From Gnetum montanum (Eukaryota > Streptophyta > Gnetopsida > Gnetales > Gnetaceae), in NCBI GenBank assembly GCA_015680685.1, contig MNCI01023457.1, positions 440,048 through 504,047 on the forward strand: DNA of 64,000 nt, read 5' to 3'. The translations under genes and the position numbers were made by a program. Below are positions 46,445 through 60,064 of this stretch, in pieces; position 1 is the first letter of the stretch, and every line of letters starts with the position of its first letter. The notes beneath the pieces are model-generated. The model searched no databases, was not told the origin of the DNA, and saw nothing but the letters and a program-made list of their open reading frames with translations.

Positions 46445-48598
46445 TATATCGTCTGAAATCGTCGGTTCTAGGCTGGAATGTTACTGGCACTGAAAGATTC
46501 ATAGACAAGCATAGCAGACCCTACCTCTGCTTGAGGTCAAGTTGGAAATGGATGAAGTTAGAGTTCCTTGGATGGTCCACATGCGGATCAAACAAGGACT
46601 TCCCCAACGTTTACCGCTACAACACGTTGGGTTATACGTAAACTGCAACTAAATGTAAACTAGTACGAAATGTATAGAAAATGTAAACATGTGTAAACAT
46701 AGAAAACGATGTAAACTATAACGAAATTTGGCCAACTATATCAAATGTATTGAAAAAGAGTGTGTACAAAGCACCGGTCTATACGTAGTTGTGGATCTAC
46801 ACAAGGCGGACGTATAGCCCCGGTTGATGAGGATGGGTGAAGACAACTACTGGGAATTTCTGCAGGCACAGCGTGAATGCTGTATGCTCAGCATGCAGGA
46901 TGTATGCCTAGCATATGAGATCTATGCTCCCGTGCTCTCTATGTGAAAATGACCAACGTTTTCCTCTGCCAACCAAACCGAACTGAACCCCAATTTAGTC
47001 AAAAATTGGGGTTTTATATGATCTTAGAGTGTGGGATTCAGATCTAGAGTGGGATGATTGGCTATGGGAGGAAAAATGTATGGATCTGATGATAGGTGGG
47101 GCATTGAACGGTGTGAAAGAATAAAATTTTACAAGTGTATAGCGTGAACACTGTCCAGTTCACACGCTGGGCATGCAAACCCTCAGCGTATGAACTTTCA
47201 TGCCCAAAAAACATGAATGAATGTTAGTTGTACAATAGATTTCATGGTTCTAGCCTGTAGATCTGAGCTCTGGCATCCTGTTTCTAGCTTTAGCATGTCA
47301 TTCTAAGCTTTGGGGTGTCCTGGCATGTCCATAGAGCTTCCAGCGTGTGAGTTTGGGCATCTGGCATGTTTTTGTACCTTCATACGTTGGGTGTATACGC
47401 TCCATACGCTAGACAGCAGGTGGTCAAGAGGGAAAGATTTTGACCTATATTTTAATGTCTGAAGATATTTTTGACCATGGATCTGGATTCTTGATGTACT
47501 AAGGACACTTCCTATCGAATTTGGGCTCATTTGGCCTTGATTTGGTAGGGTTTTAGGAGGCCTGAAGTTGAGAATGTTGGCCACACACTGGGCGTATACG
47601 CTGGGCGTATAGGCTAGCATGTGAGCATGAAAACTATAATTTAGGAATCAAATCTAATACGATGGGGTATGTACAATGATCCTTGAGTCTTGGTGGTCCT
47701 CTAGGTCATTCAAGAACTGATTTTGACTTCGTTTTGATGGAGTTTTGGGCTCATCTCTGAGGTGCATGCTGGCTGCACGCTGGGCATATACACTGGGCGT
47801 ATAGGCCAGCATGTGAGGCTAAAAATGATACTTTTGATGCCCAAAATGGAAGTTTTCAATGCCTATGATGATGTAGACTAGATGCCCATGTCTCGAGGGT
47901 TAACCCCATGCCAAAAAACTTGCTTGAAAATGCCTGTTTGACCTTGTCCTTGGTGCCACACGCTGGGCATACACGCTGGGCGTGCAGGATGTACATGCTC
48001 AGCGTGTGAACTCAAAAGTGCATGACTTCAAGGTCAAAACTTGATTTTCTTAAGCCCATGAGGATGCATAATAATTTCCCTATATCTGGGAGTCGATGCC
48101 TTATGAAAATTTGCTCTAAAATGCCTATTTTGGGTCACCTTTGAAGTCATACGCTGGGCGTACACGCCGGGCGTGTGAGCCAGCGTGTAGGCAGGAAATG
48201 ACCCATTTGGTGCCCAAAATTTGATTGTTAGGAGCTTGAGACCTACTTGGGACCTTAGGGAAGGTCATGGGGAGTCTAGACCTTCAATTCTGGCCTATTT
48301 TGATGAGTTTTTGATGCTCAAAAGTTGCTGCACGTTGGGCCATACGCTGGGCATGTATAGGCCAGTGTACAGGATGCATACTTAGTGAAAACCAAGTATT
48401 TTGAGCTCAAAATTTACCAGGTTTGATGCCAGATGTCACTGTGGTCTTCTGTGGGTCCCAGAAAACCATTTCTTTCTCAATTCAACTCCGTTTGAAGATG
48501 TCTGTGAGGTCCTCAAGCTTCAGTCATGCTAGAGAGCATCATGACTTAGCTTGATTCTTGTTGGAGAAGTGCTAAGCTCATAATTTTGTGGTGTTTCA
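46445..48598 (-). repeat. 5' LTR of C
   Basis: It aligns with 29376-31545, including the ~190-bp units (clusters from about 47160 to 48370) and the TATA box at 47012-47018. Its 3' end reads TATATC on the plus strand where the other LTR has TGTACC, so the terminal CA has mutated. The outer end is GTGTTTCA on the plus strand, followed by the CTAGA duplication. Confidence 0.85.
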
Positions 48599-48603
48599 CT
48601 AGA
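48599..48603. repeat. Right target-site duplication of C (CTAGA)
   Basis: An exact copy of 29371-29375, immediately outside the 5' LTR. Confidence 0.85.
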
Positions 48604-50204
48604 ACCTAAGGTAAATATAGGATTGATACTAGCCATAATAGAAACCAATAGTTATCTGATTATAGCATTTGATACTCATGAGGATTGGCTAACTTAATAG
48701 TTAGACATTTGATATTCTTGAAAATTAGCCTAAATAAGTGATATGTTATACCAAATAATCCTTAATGGCTACTTAAGTTAGTATTCACCTTATTGTTATT
48801 CCAAAGGTTTAATGATGGAAATCTCAAAGGATTACCACAGGAACCTAGGGTAAATCATGCATTAATGATAAATAATAATGATAATGTTAATGATTTTAAT
48901 TAGCTATTAACTAATTGGTAATTACTTTAGTTGTAATATTTTTATTTACAAAATGAGTGTCATCTTCTAATCTTATCTAGGAAGCTTCAAGATGGATTTC
49001 CTCTAGAACAAAGATGTTCTAATCCTTTCTGAATGTGCTTCATGGAGATTTAGCAAGAAGATTTAAAGATGGTCAAGGAGGAGCTAGTAGAAGGATCAAC
49101 ATTGGATAAAGAATTATTTCTCTATGTATTTCATTTCATGTTGTGGCCTTTCTATTGATTCATAATTGGTCATAAATGTATATTTTCCGTTAGACTCTAA
49201 TGTTATGTTATAATGAGACATAAGTTGGCATTAATAAGCTAATGTAGATTTTCAATTACTTTTTAAGTTATTAAGTTTCCAAGTTAATTAATATGGTTAT
49301 ATGGCTTTATAATTGTTAAATTTTCTTAAGGACTTATTAAGTAGTTAAGTTTTATTTATCATACCCCATGGATGATTAAGTTTTAATTAATTTTTCAAAG
49401 TACAATTTTGGGGTATGACAAAAGAAATCATACAATTGCTTCAAATTACACTATGAGCACTCACTAACTATTATTAAATTCACAGAATAAAACTACATTA
49501 ACATTGTGCATTGAATGCTATGGTTCGATGGTATTTATCGATATTACTAGTCCCAAATACATTGCACCTATGATATTGTATAAAAACATATAATATCATA
49601 GCTACAATATCCTAGATATGATATTGTAAATGTGATGTCATACTCAATTTATTAAATGTTCATAAAGTACAAATTAAGTTTCAATAGCTCCATGAACAAG
49701 GTGTTATATAATCACATGTACATAATACATTAAGCATAATTAGATATTCATAGTATCATAAAAACTAACAAAAAAAATTTAATGAGTAACTAAATTTCAA
49801 CATCTGACCATTAATTATATGAAGGAGAATGTTGAAACTTGAAAGAAAGACTATAAGTACATCCCATGACAAATAGGAAACATGATTCTTTATAAGAATT
49901 ATAGATGGTATATAACAATGTCTCAAGTATAACTCAAACTAGAAACCTATTACTTAACAAGATAATAAGCTAACCATTAAATATATAAAATATGTATAGC
50001 TAAACATACATACTAGCATGAAGAAAATGATACAAAAGTTTATTAAAATAGTTTAACAAGCAAATTAGATCCACTTTAGTAAAGTAATAATTTAATATTA
50101 TTATTTAACTTATGAAATTAAAAATTACTTATTAAAATGCATCTAACAACTTTTAATTAAATACTTAAAATGATGAAAAAATTGACATTGTGATAGGGAG
50201 TATC

Positions 50205-50426
50205 TAACACCTTGAGTTTCAAACTTTTGATCTTTACCATATTATGTTATAACTTGGCTTACTCATAGTTTAGTTTGATATAGCTTTGGTCTTCTAGCTT
50301 GAATAACTAATAGGAAGCATTTAACATCCCAAGTTTCAAATTTTGTATCTTTATCTTACTGTGTTATAGTTTGGGTTAATCTTAGTTTATCTTGATATAG
50401 CTATGATCTTCTAGCTTGAATAACTT
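50205..50426. repeat. 117-bp tandem duplication
   Basis: Two adjacent copies begin TAACACCTTGAGTTTCAAA (50205) and TAACATCCCAAGTTTCAAA (50322), and both end CTTCTAGCTTGAATAACT. They differ by scattered substitutions and small indels. Confidence 0.8.
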
Positions 50427-51294
50427 ATATATGATTTTGGTATAGACTTGTTAAATAATACCTCTTTATACTAATCATTTTTTAATCTACCAACATTTCA
50501 TTTAATATGTTATGGTGTCTTAGTCATATTTAATATTCATGTTTTCCATCTACTTGACCATATGAAGCATTTCATGTAAATTGTACCTTCATGATGATTG
50601 AACTCCTAACTCCTTAATTGATATTATGTCTTGATCTTTTTTTAGAGAAATTTATAAATTTATACTATAAATAAAATTCAATGGTGAAAGGCTCTAATAC
50701 ATTATAAAAAATATGGGTTGCAATAAGTAATCAACCGACAAAACAAATAAATTTAATCATGTTGATATCTTTTGTAATTTTTCATTAGCAAATTTGATTC
50801 CCTACCCTCTTATTTGATATATTCATGGTTATGTCTTATTGCTATTTATGTGTGTAATTATCCTTTGGCAGGATTTATATTTTTTCTTTTATTTGATATC
50901 TCTTCTTATTCATATTATTTGTTAATCTCTCAATGTCTCTTAGAAAGAACATAGATCTTAGATGGATGTGGATGCAAAGGTAATGTTTATTAAAATTGTT
51001 TTTATATGCATGCAGTCCATGAACTATATAAAATAAAAATATTGATATTTCATAATATAGTAGAATATAATTATTTATCTTATTTAATATATTCTTATCA
51101 TGCAATGTCTATTTCATTACGCTTCATGAATCCCATTGATTACTTAATCATCTATTATCATATTTGGAATTAATATCCATATCTAATACCTTTTAATTTT
51201 AGAATACCTTTAGGATTATTTGGGTTGAAATTCACATGTGACTTAATCCATTTCATGATTTAGCCAACCCATTAAGGTATCCCTTATTATGGCT

Positions 51295-51304
51295 TATAAA
51301 AAGG
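51295..51304 (+). promoter_or_regulatory. TATA box, candidate LTR promoter of D
   Basis: TATAAAAAGG, identical to the LTR TATA of A, in a region otherwise without features. It overlaps a small direct repeat AAGGTATCCCTTA (51275 and 51301). Confidence 0.4.
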
Positions 51305-53029
51305 TATCCCTTATACTTTATTTGTTATATTTTTCCAACTCTTTCTTTATTTTGAATGTGAGAATATTAGAGAGTCTTGATCAAGTAGGATTCTTTGATC
51401 AAGTTGGAGAGATCTTATTCTTGTGTAGGACTGAAATTAGTTTTGAATTTAATAATTTCCACTATGTTGTTGAATCTTACTCATTGTATGTTCTAGTGAA
51501 ATCTTAAAGGAAATCCATATCCTTCTTCTAAAATCATCATCAAGCTTTTTAGGTAGATTTTTGGGTGGTGAAATAATCCTAAGATATTGTTAATTTTTTA
51601 TGATTTTTTATGATCTAATTAGCAATTGTGACCTCATGTGAATCATAGCCACCCACAAGTGATAGTCTTGGAAGCTTCATTCATACTTTTCAGCCATGAA
51701 AACTCTCCTCATGAGTTGACAAGATACTATGAGAACACCTAAGCATCAAAGGAATGATGTGAAGCTTTTCTAAGTTAGGTTACAAGTCAAATATGCTTAA
51801 AACTTAATCAGAATAAAAAATTATAGTTAATGCAACTAATAGTAACTCACAAGAGATATTCCTCTATTGAATGCAAGGTGATGCTAATTGTAGTTATCTT
51901 CAGCATTGAGAAACTGATGATCAAATAGAAGAGGCAACTAGGTGCAACCTATACTAGGTTATAATGAATATATTTCTAAAAGGATCCTTTTATTAGTGTG
52001 AAGTAATGTGATCTATAATCCATGAAGATCATTCAAACTTACAATCATTGGATATCAAATTGTCAATTATTGAAGACTCATTTCAAATGGCTACTACTCA
52101 TAGTGATTAGTCATAGTTACTCATTAAATGCTCAATATGACCCAGACAAGGAGAAACGACCTCATGCAACATCTAGTAGGTCCTAATAGTTAGTTAGAAG
52201 TTGGTCCAACTATCAAACCAAAGCCAAACTATCATGGATTAAAGTGAAATCAAAGTGATAATAACTATATAACCAAGGATGATCATGAAACATCATCCTA
52301 GCATATAGAATTCAAATATAATAGAGAGAACTAATAATTGATAATTTTTATTCATGAATTAATATTATAATATTTATTTCATTAATTTAAGTGATTATTT
52401 TCTAGCATTTTCTCAATGTTTCACATTCTATACACCATGATTTTAGCACTTTTATTTCACATAACTCATGGTCTCTCATCTAATTGATTCACCACACTCT
52501 ACTACACAAGAACATAAATAATAAGCAACATTTTGATGGTGTTGTGACTATCATGGATTCTAGTATTATTTTAAATTATTTTAAATTTCTTTATTTTTTA
52601 TTATTGTATTATTTTATTATGGATATTGATTAATTTATTGCTATCTATTTAGTAGAATTATTAGAGTTATAACTAGATTTAATAGATATGCAGATCTTAT
52701 TGATCAATTTATAATATTCTTTAATCATTGACACTATTGAATTGAAAAATCAATTGTTATCATGAGTTTATAGCTTTATTTTTATCTTTCATTTGTACTT
52801 ACTTTTGTTCTCTGTTCTATAATTTTCCCTTAGGTTTATCATTCAAACTTTTGAAAAAGGGAAGAAATTGGTTAGAGATAAATTTCCATCAATATACGTT
52901 CTAAAAAGAAGAGTAAAGAAAGTTTCCATATGATCTAAAGATTCTTCTTCTTCTTCTCAAAATTTAAGAAAAAATTCATCATGGCAAGATAATCTACCAA
53001 TTTCTTAGATAGACGTACAACCTCAAACT

Positions 53030-53785
53030 ATGGTAACTAGGAGTAATAAGAATAATAGTATTAATCATTTTCAAGCCTTTGTTACTTTAACCATAAGTGG
53101 GACACAATGCACAACCTTGTTCTTAAATTCTACCTACCCTAATCAAGTGTCTATGACCTTTGGTATGTCCACTCAATTTGGATTTGGAATATTAGTTTTA
53201 AATAGGATGAGTTAGTCTTGTTCTATTGCTCATACTCAGCCTCTATTTGTTTATATTTCAACTTCTCCCTTATTAATCCAAACTAGTATATCATTTCAAA
53301 CTTAGCCTACTACTTAACAAGCAAATTTCATGTATCTTTCAAATACTCCTAATATCCCTACAGATATTTTATACTAATAAAATTTGAACCAACAACATCT
53401 TCAAATTACTCATCAAACATTATTAAATGCCCTTTGACAAGCTACTCAAAATACATGACCTGGTGTATCATCTCAATCATCCTTACATTCATTTTCTATG
53501 TCTAGTCAAGAACCTATATCATTCAAGCCTTTAGTTATTCATTAATCTATTTAATCTTTGATTCCTATGAATTATTAAAATATTGCATAATTACATCAAC
53601 CTATTACTTAGCACATAATTCCATTTAATACCCATTCATTTCCTATGCCACAAAATCCAAGTGTTCAATAATAAGTCCCTCAACAAACTTCATTTATGCA
53701 AGTACCATAATAGGTTTTTCCAAATGTCCACACCTTTATGAACATTTCCTAATGAATTGAACAATTCTTTAATGTTCAAGCTAGT
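53030..53785 (+). pseudogene. D gag, Gln-rich N-terminal part
   Basis: One frame of 252 codons with about twenty stops and no frameshift. Where the frame is open it is rich in Gln, Ser, Pro and Asn (SVPQ-, QVPQQTSFMQVP-type segments), and nearly every stop is TAA or TAG where Gln fits the context. The first 61 codons are open. The true start may be the ATG at 52980. It breaks off at the target site of B4, and the frame resumes exactly at 60065. Confidence 0.65.
53781..53785. repeat. Left target-site duplication of B4 (CTAGT)
   Basis: Directly before the LTR start TGATGAG; repeated exactly at 60060-60064. Confidence 0.9.
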
Positions 53786-54657
53786 TGATGAGTGGAAAGG
53801 TATCCCTACGCTCAACCATATGAATCACAAGTGTTCACTCACAATTTGATCGAATTCCATGGATGGGACTAGTTGTGGCATCTAGATCATTATGCTTTGA
53901 TCATAGTTTGCTATCTTCCCACTTGGACTAGTGGTAGCTTTGTCACGTATGGTTTAGTCCAAAGTGAGGTGTACGATGTTGTTTCTAATTCTACGTTATT
54001 CTTGATGATGATAAAGAGATGGATTAATTAAACTAATGAATAATGGAAAAAAACATCTAAACTAGCCTATGGACGATGAGTATCTGCACTTAATCATTCA
54101 TACACATCTTGGAATTCATGAGGCTACTTCTAGGATTGCCAAGTGTATGTCCCTAGTTATGCTAAATTACCAAAAAGTATTTCCACTTAAACGCTCATGA
54201 TTAAGGCATACACATTCCGCTTAATGATAGAAATAGTAAATAACAATAAATGGAAATGTTTAACTAAAGAAAGTATTAAATAATTAAAGAAATAATATTA
54301 ATCTAAGTGGATGCTACAATGATGAAAGTAATCTCAATCTTTATTGCTAGTCATGTAATGTGTCCAAGTACATCACACTCAAACAAAGGTGTTGTATGAT
54401 TACAAACATCACTCTATGGGCATGCATTGGGAATATTCTAACTCTAGAGAAAACAAACTACAAGAGCTCCACTACTTTGACTGAAAAATTATATGAAAAT
54501 AGTGAGCCCAAGCCCTATATTTATAAACTGAAGTTTACCCTACAACATCAAGTATCTGACATTGTGTACGTGACATCAAGTACCCGACATCGAGGCACTG
54601 ATACAAGGCTCTGACATCAAGGCTATGACATTAAGATAGAAAAATCATTACTCATCA
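53786..54657 (-). repeat. 3' LTR of B4
   Basis: On the plus strand it runs from TGATGAGT to ACTCATCA. A minus-strand TATAAATA is at 54518-54525. It differs from 59229-60059 by roughly 13% in the first 300 bp by eye. Confidence 0.9.
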
Positions 54658-56650
54658 TACGTCCACAACTAAATGAAAACTCATCCTCAAGTTAAACAAA
54701 ATGAGGAATAAGTTCCTTACAAACTATTGGGTAGGTATGGGATTATTGACTAACATACAAACTAACTCAGGTGGAATAGATAGATGTTGAGTGCCCAGGT
54801 GTATGGAATTATAATTTTTTACAAAATTGGGTGTTCATGATAAGAGAAGTGAACACCCTAGAGAACACTAACATCCAACACCTCCCAGCAATAGAAGAAT
54901 GAGAGAGAGAAGATCCAATAATCACGAATAGTCCTCATTGGGTGGTACAGCTACATCATCCTTGGTGAAGATAGTCTTACTTCTAGTCCATGATTTCCAC
55001 TACAATCACAAAAAAAATCATGAATTAGTATGTAAGGTGTAACACATAGTTGTTAAGTACCTTGTCTCTTTTGTGGTTGTACTTGATTAGGTTGTGATTG
55101 TGGTAGATTGATTCTTTTAGTAGTGTTAGTGGGAAGGTTGACAAATAGGGTCAAATAGATAAGCAATCCATTAAATTTGAAAAATTTTGATACAAGAAAA
55201 TATTTAAAGAGGGTGTAAGAATTCACAAAAATAAAAAGGAAAGTTCACTGAAAAATGTTGTGAAGATGTGCACAATTCAATGTCATTAATGAGGTAAACA
55301 AAAAGATTTGATTGTAAGAGTGTCTAAGGGTAAAGAACTTAACTAACCCAACCACAAGATATGTAAGTGGGTCCTCCCCAAAGTAGACACAAGCCTTTTA
55401 TGCCCTTGCATAACCTCAAACCAAAGAGTCTGTGGGCTCCATGGATGATTACTGGTTACAAAAGGTTAAGTACAAAAACCCGGAAGTAACTAACTAAGAA
55501 TTCTAACACATCAAACCAGGACATGAAACTAAAACATGAAACCAACAGTGAGGTGGAACATGGAAAGCATAGATGGATGAGAGAGAGAAAGAGAGAATGG
55601 AATGGAGTTCGTAATTATGGTCACATGAAGTCCCTTGTGGATTTTGTGGTTAAATGACTTGATAGGATCCATCCTTATTCCAAACCAAAACCAACCACAT
55701 TCAATGACTTCGCATCGGCATTCTAAGACCAATCCATCCCTTGAGATACAAGAGTGCTCCCACAAAACAACCACCATTCCTTATTAAACAAGAAAAGAGA
55801 ACTAGGAAGTGATGAAGGGCCTTAGTTAGAGGGGACCTTTAGACATGGATACATGTCTTTCTAGTCCCATAACCAATGCTTGTAGCCTGTTTATTCTATC
55901 TAAGGGGTGTGCTTTGAATTTCCATCATTTTTTTCATGTTTTTGAAATGGGAACCACACCATGCAAAGACACATGCATTTATTTTTTCCAAGGGATGTGC
56001 TTTGAATTCTCATCATTTTTTTATGAGAACCACACCATGCAAGGACTTATTCAACTTCCTTTTATTGGATGACATGGAATGGTAAGAAATTCATGAAAAC
56101 ACACATGCACCTAGGAAAATAGAAAAGCACAAAGAATACCAAATCACCTTAAAGCCACACCCTATTCAAACCTTTGAATCCTTTCCAACTTTGAAAACTA
56201 CCAAAGTCACAAATTTATTAAATTTTTATTAGTGAAAAAGGGACTGCATTTTTCCTAAATAAGGAAAACCATAGAGTTTGTCAATGGGTGGATGTTGTGG
56301 ACTTGCTTCCTATTGCATGAAAAAGAAACCATACCCTAATCATCTGTAACAAAATTCAAAGCCAAAAACTAGACACCAACAATCAAATAATAGAAATAGT
56401 ACATACCACCATCAAGAGACACATTACCAATGTACATGGCACTTATTATAAAAAAGTTATAAAATCACACCAAATAAAATAAAAGAAACTATATAAAAAA
56501 AGTGTAAAATATTCAAGAAATAGCAAATGTACTAACGATGGTGTACAACAAAAATTAGAAAAGATTAATAACATGAAAATAAAAAGATGTAAAATAAAGA
56601 ATGTGTAAAACAAAAAGATGAAAAACACTTAAGAATCCTAAACACTAGAA
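54658..56650 (-). other. B4 post-pol spacer
   Basis: Inverted copy of the 22140-24083 region of B2, including the block near 56281-56310 and the segment before the LTR (54658-54990). It is non-coding; the Phe/Leu-rich ORF at 56446-56628 is the counterpart of the T-rich tail of B2. Confidence 0.65.
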
Positions 56651-59102
56651 TGGGGGATAACCACCATGACTAAACATTTGGCCATGACAAGGATTAATAA
56701 GTGAATAATTTGAATTCATGCATGTATGAAACATTGGGAACCTTTCATGCCCCAGCCACTAGGTGTCTATTGGTGGTGTGGTGGCTAGGTAGAGAAGTTG
56801 TTGGTCACACACCTAATTGTTATATGTATGGCAAGTCAAGATATGAGGTGTGTTAAAATTATGGATGACTAGCCCACTATTACACCCTTGCGTATGAGAT
56901 GGTATGCATGGATTCATTTGTCTCCCCATGTTTGTAGATTCATTGGTTGGATGTGGGATTGAAGTACGAAAAGATGGTGGTCCTTGTGTATGGTCAGAGG
57001 ATGTTGGTTTAGACAAGGAACATGGTGCACTAGGTTGGACTTGTGCTAGTTTAGATGATGCTATGGGTTCACACATGGTTTGCTTCGGCTTACAACCTTT
57101 CCTCCAAAAAGGATGTTTCTGATGTTGTGGTTGGGACCCACTAGTGTTAGCATATCTATGTACATTTGTAGCATAAGTGGCACTCATTTGTTAATACTGT
57201 GATGTTGAACCTTCCTGAGTTACTAGCGATGGCATATAATGAGATGGATTATGAGAATATCAAGGGTAGGTTGGATGGTAAGAAGCGCAAGGTGGTGATC
57301 CTTCAAGGGATGTCATGTATTGATGGTACTTGGGAGAGTGGTAGTGATAATTTGAAGTGGAGGATGCTGAACTAGTTAGAGAATTGGGGTGTTGAACATA
57401 CTATCCATCAATTTTTGGTGGGTATGGATAATTTGATGGTGGCCTTTCCCATGACCATGGTTTTTGCCACTGTGGTTGATGACCATGTTAAGGCTAGTGG
57501 TAAGTCTCCCTAGGATGGTATGATTGGTTGTGGGATTGTCTATGATCACCTTGTGGAAGAGGAAGTCTCTTGGGCATGTGCTTTTGCACAAATTTCAGAT
57601 TTAAAACACCTATCTAATACTCCTACAGATGCAACAATACTGGGCATTGATGCTTTAGATGGTCATATATACATAGGTCGCATCCATCATCTTCGTCTAT
57701 GATGGAGTCTTTAGCCTTAGTTTCTTTAGCCATTTTCTCCATTTGCTAAAAAGTGTTCTTGGTTTTTTTTTGGTTTTACATCCTCTATTTTGTATGATCA
57801 CCTAGCTTATTTTGCATGATCCTCTCCTCAACCATATCAATGAGAGTTGAAACTTTTTCATATATCCATTTAGACATCCTATTGAATTTTGCTTCTAGAT
57901 CATCAATAAACTCCTCTATTAGCAAAGTTTGCTGTGAAATCATCTTATCAAGAGTGGTTTCATGTTCCTTACCATAAATTTGGACCTTTTTCCATTGAAG
58001 AGTTGTGTCCCACTAAGATTTCTCGACATTCTCCCATTTGCACATTTCTCCTTCTTCTTTGGCCATACATTCTATTATCTAGGGCTTGATGCTCGTATAA
58101 TTGCTCTAGGGCATACATCCCAAGGGTTGCCCTTGTTTCATTACAAAGCCCATCTATGATGTGGGAAAGTTTCTCTTCCTCGAATAAACCATGGCCTAGG
58201 CATCAATTTAGTAAGGCATAATATCTATCTAAGGCCATGTCCAAGGGTTCATATTGTTCTTGTTTCCACTCTTAGATTTGTCTCCTTAAATTGGACACTC
58301 TTTTATAAGTTTGGTATCTTTCGTTGAAAAGTTCTAGCATTGTAGACCATCGTCAGATTGAGTTTGGTTGTAACGATCTATACCACACTTTAGCTTTATC
58401 AATTAGTGTCCTAGGAAAGAGCTTAATCTTTCTCCATTCACTTTCAATGTTATAGTTAGCACAAGCATCATGGAAGGCTTGTAAATGATATTATGGATCT
58501 GAATCATAGCCTCCTACAAATTTTAGAATATTATTCATGTCAAGCTTAGGTAGTTGACTCTTTTTGCAATGCCTGCAAAATATCTTAATGGCCTTTGTAA
58601 TATGCATTAGGCTCTTAGCATCCATTAGGGGTTCACTGTCATCAAACGAATCATGAGGGAAATTTCTATGTTCAGGGTGACTTTGTTGAGTTTTCTTGTG
58701 GGTTCAATTCTGATTTTTAGTCTAATCCTTTAATGGAGCTCTATCTCTATACTTACGTTCATCTTCATCAGAACTGGACATTGAAAGGGGAGAGGAAGAT
58801 GAGAAACTAGAAGAATTACCATGGCTTCTATGGTGTTCCTTGGGGTCCCATGGTTTATCGTTTCTAGTTTTTGAGGAGGTCTTAGGCCTTGAGGCCTTCC
58901 CTAGTTTAGGACCTACATCATCTCCTCCAAGATTGTCTACCTTAGGTCAATGTAGTCTTTGAGTGTTGTCAAGGTGGTCATGATCATAAAAACTCCCTGC
59001 ATAAGGTTGATCACTCTAATCTTCTACATCATATATTGCATTATTTCTCTAATGAATGTGTTCACTATACAACACATAGTCACTTCCATGTGAGAGAGAC
59101 AT
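56651..59102 (-). pseudogene. B4 gag and linker
   Basis: The minus-strand ATG at 59100-59102 corresponds to the gag starts of B2 and B3. After a Ser/Asp-rich region (SSSFSSSSPLSMSSSDEDE near 58790) the capsid domain is well preserved at about 58100-58560: FHDACANYNIESEWRKIKLF, AKVWYRSLQPNSI, STMLELFNERYQTY, LDMALDRYYALLN. The conserved Trp-Tyr that B2 has lost is intact here. A Pro/Gln/Ser-rich linker (56813-57187) ends the coding region. Several stops, mainly at Gln codons, and some frame changes in 57200-58000 are present. Confidence 0.8.
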
Positions 59103-59209
59103 TGTTCTTAATTTATGATGTGTGTGAGCTAAGAGTTTCTAAAAGATATATTGTTAATACCTTTTACAACAATAATGTATAATATAACTAATCTATATAA
59201 CTAGCACCA

Positions 59210-59228
59210 TCCCCGATAATGGCACTAA
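59210..59228 (-). other. Primer binding site of B4
   Basis: On the minus strand TTAGTGCCATTATCGGGGA differs from the Athila-type TTGGCGCCGTTGCCGGGGA only by five transitions (three G-to-A, two C-to-T). This is the clearest evidence that family B uses a tRNA-Asp-type primer. Confidence 0.8.
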
Positions 59229-60059
59229 TGATGAGTAGCAAGGTACCCCTATGCTCAATCATACAAATCACAAGCATTCATGGATGATCCAGTCAAATTC
59301 TATAGATGGGACTAATTGTGGCATCTAGATCATTATGCTTGGATTGTAGTTTGTTGTCTTCCCACTTGGACTACTGGTAGGTTTGTCACGTATGGTTTAG
59401 TCCAAAGTGAGGCATATGATGTTGTTTCTAATTCTACACTACTCCTAATGACGATAAAGAGATGGATTAATTAAACTAATGAATAATGAAAAAAACATCT
59501 AAACTAGCCTATGGGTGATGATTATCCACACTTAATCATCCCTACATGTCATGGACTTCATGAGGCTACTTCTAGAATTGCCAAGTATATGTCACTGGTT
59601 ATGCCAAACAATATACTTATGGATTACCAAGTATTTCCACTTAAATGCTCATGATTAAGGCGTAAACATTCCGCTTAATGATATAAATAGTAAATAACAA
59701 TAAATGGAAATGTTTAACTAAAGAAATCATTAAATAATTAAAGTAATAATATTAATCTAAGTGGATGCTGCAATGATGGAAGTAATCTCAATCTTTATTG
59801 CTAGTCATCTAACGTGTCCTAGTATGTCACACTCAAACAAAGGTGTCATATGATTACAATCATCACTCTACAAGCATGCACTGGGAATATTCTACCTTTG
59901 GAGAAAAGAAACTGCAAGAGCTCTACTACTCTGACTAAAAAACTATATGGAAATCGTGAGCCTGAGCCATATATCTGACATCGTGTCCTCAACAAGGCTC
60001 TGATACAAGGTTTAGGTGTCAAGGCTTCGATGTCAAGATGAGAAAATCATGGCTCATCA
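59229..60059 (-). repeat. 5' LTR of B4
   Basis: On the plus strand it runs from TGATGAGT to GCTCATCA; the primer site adjoins its inner end. Confidence 0.9.
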
Positions 60060-60064
60060 CTAGT
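60060..60064. repeat. Right target-site duplication of B4 (CTAGT)
   Basis: An exact copy of 53781-53785; gag of D resumes right after it in the same frame. Confidence 0.9.

Larger units (their letters stand above)
29376..48598 (-). mobile_element. Element C: complete 19.2 kb Tat/Ogre-like LTR retrotransposon
   Basis: It has two ~2.15 kb LTRs, a primer site, gag, protease, RT, RNase H, an archaeal-like second RNase H and integrase, all on the minus strand, flanked by CTAGA. Dual RNase H and the large size are known marks of the Tat/Ogre lineage of Ty3/gypsy. Peculiar to C are a 4.8 kb interval between protease and RT holding a spliced gene on the opposite strand, and many copies of a short stem-loop. 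The LTRs differ by roughly 10% by eye. It is less decayed than the B elements. Confidence 0.9.
48604..52530. other. AT-rich DNA right of C, possible 5' LTR of D
   Basis: No convincing gene is present; ORFs at 50875 and 51289 are short and of skewed composition. The rightmost part may be the 5' LTR of D: it ends ...AAGCAACA at 52530, has TATAAAAAGG at 51295-51304, and the distance from TATA to end (~1.24 kb) resembles that in the LTR of A. A left border could not be found and no second LTR is available for comparison. Confidence 0.3.
53786..60059 (-). mobile_element. Element B4: gag-only, pol-deleted member of family B
   Basis: Two TGATGA/TCATCA LTRs and a perfect CTAGT duplication bound a 6.3 kb element. 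Inside are a primer site, gag and the conserved post-pol spacer. Protease, RT, RNase H and integrase are all missing; the junction lies near 56650-56700. Gag is its best preserved part. It lacks the env-position ORF, like B2, and shares with B2 the short segment before the 3' LTR. It would have depended on enzymes from a full-length relative. Confidence 0.85.

Noticed and set aside
50875-51507. Short ORFs in AT-rich DNA right of C
   Set aside because: Skewed composition and no conserved motif; one overlaps the candidate TATA box of an LTR.
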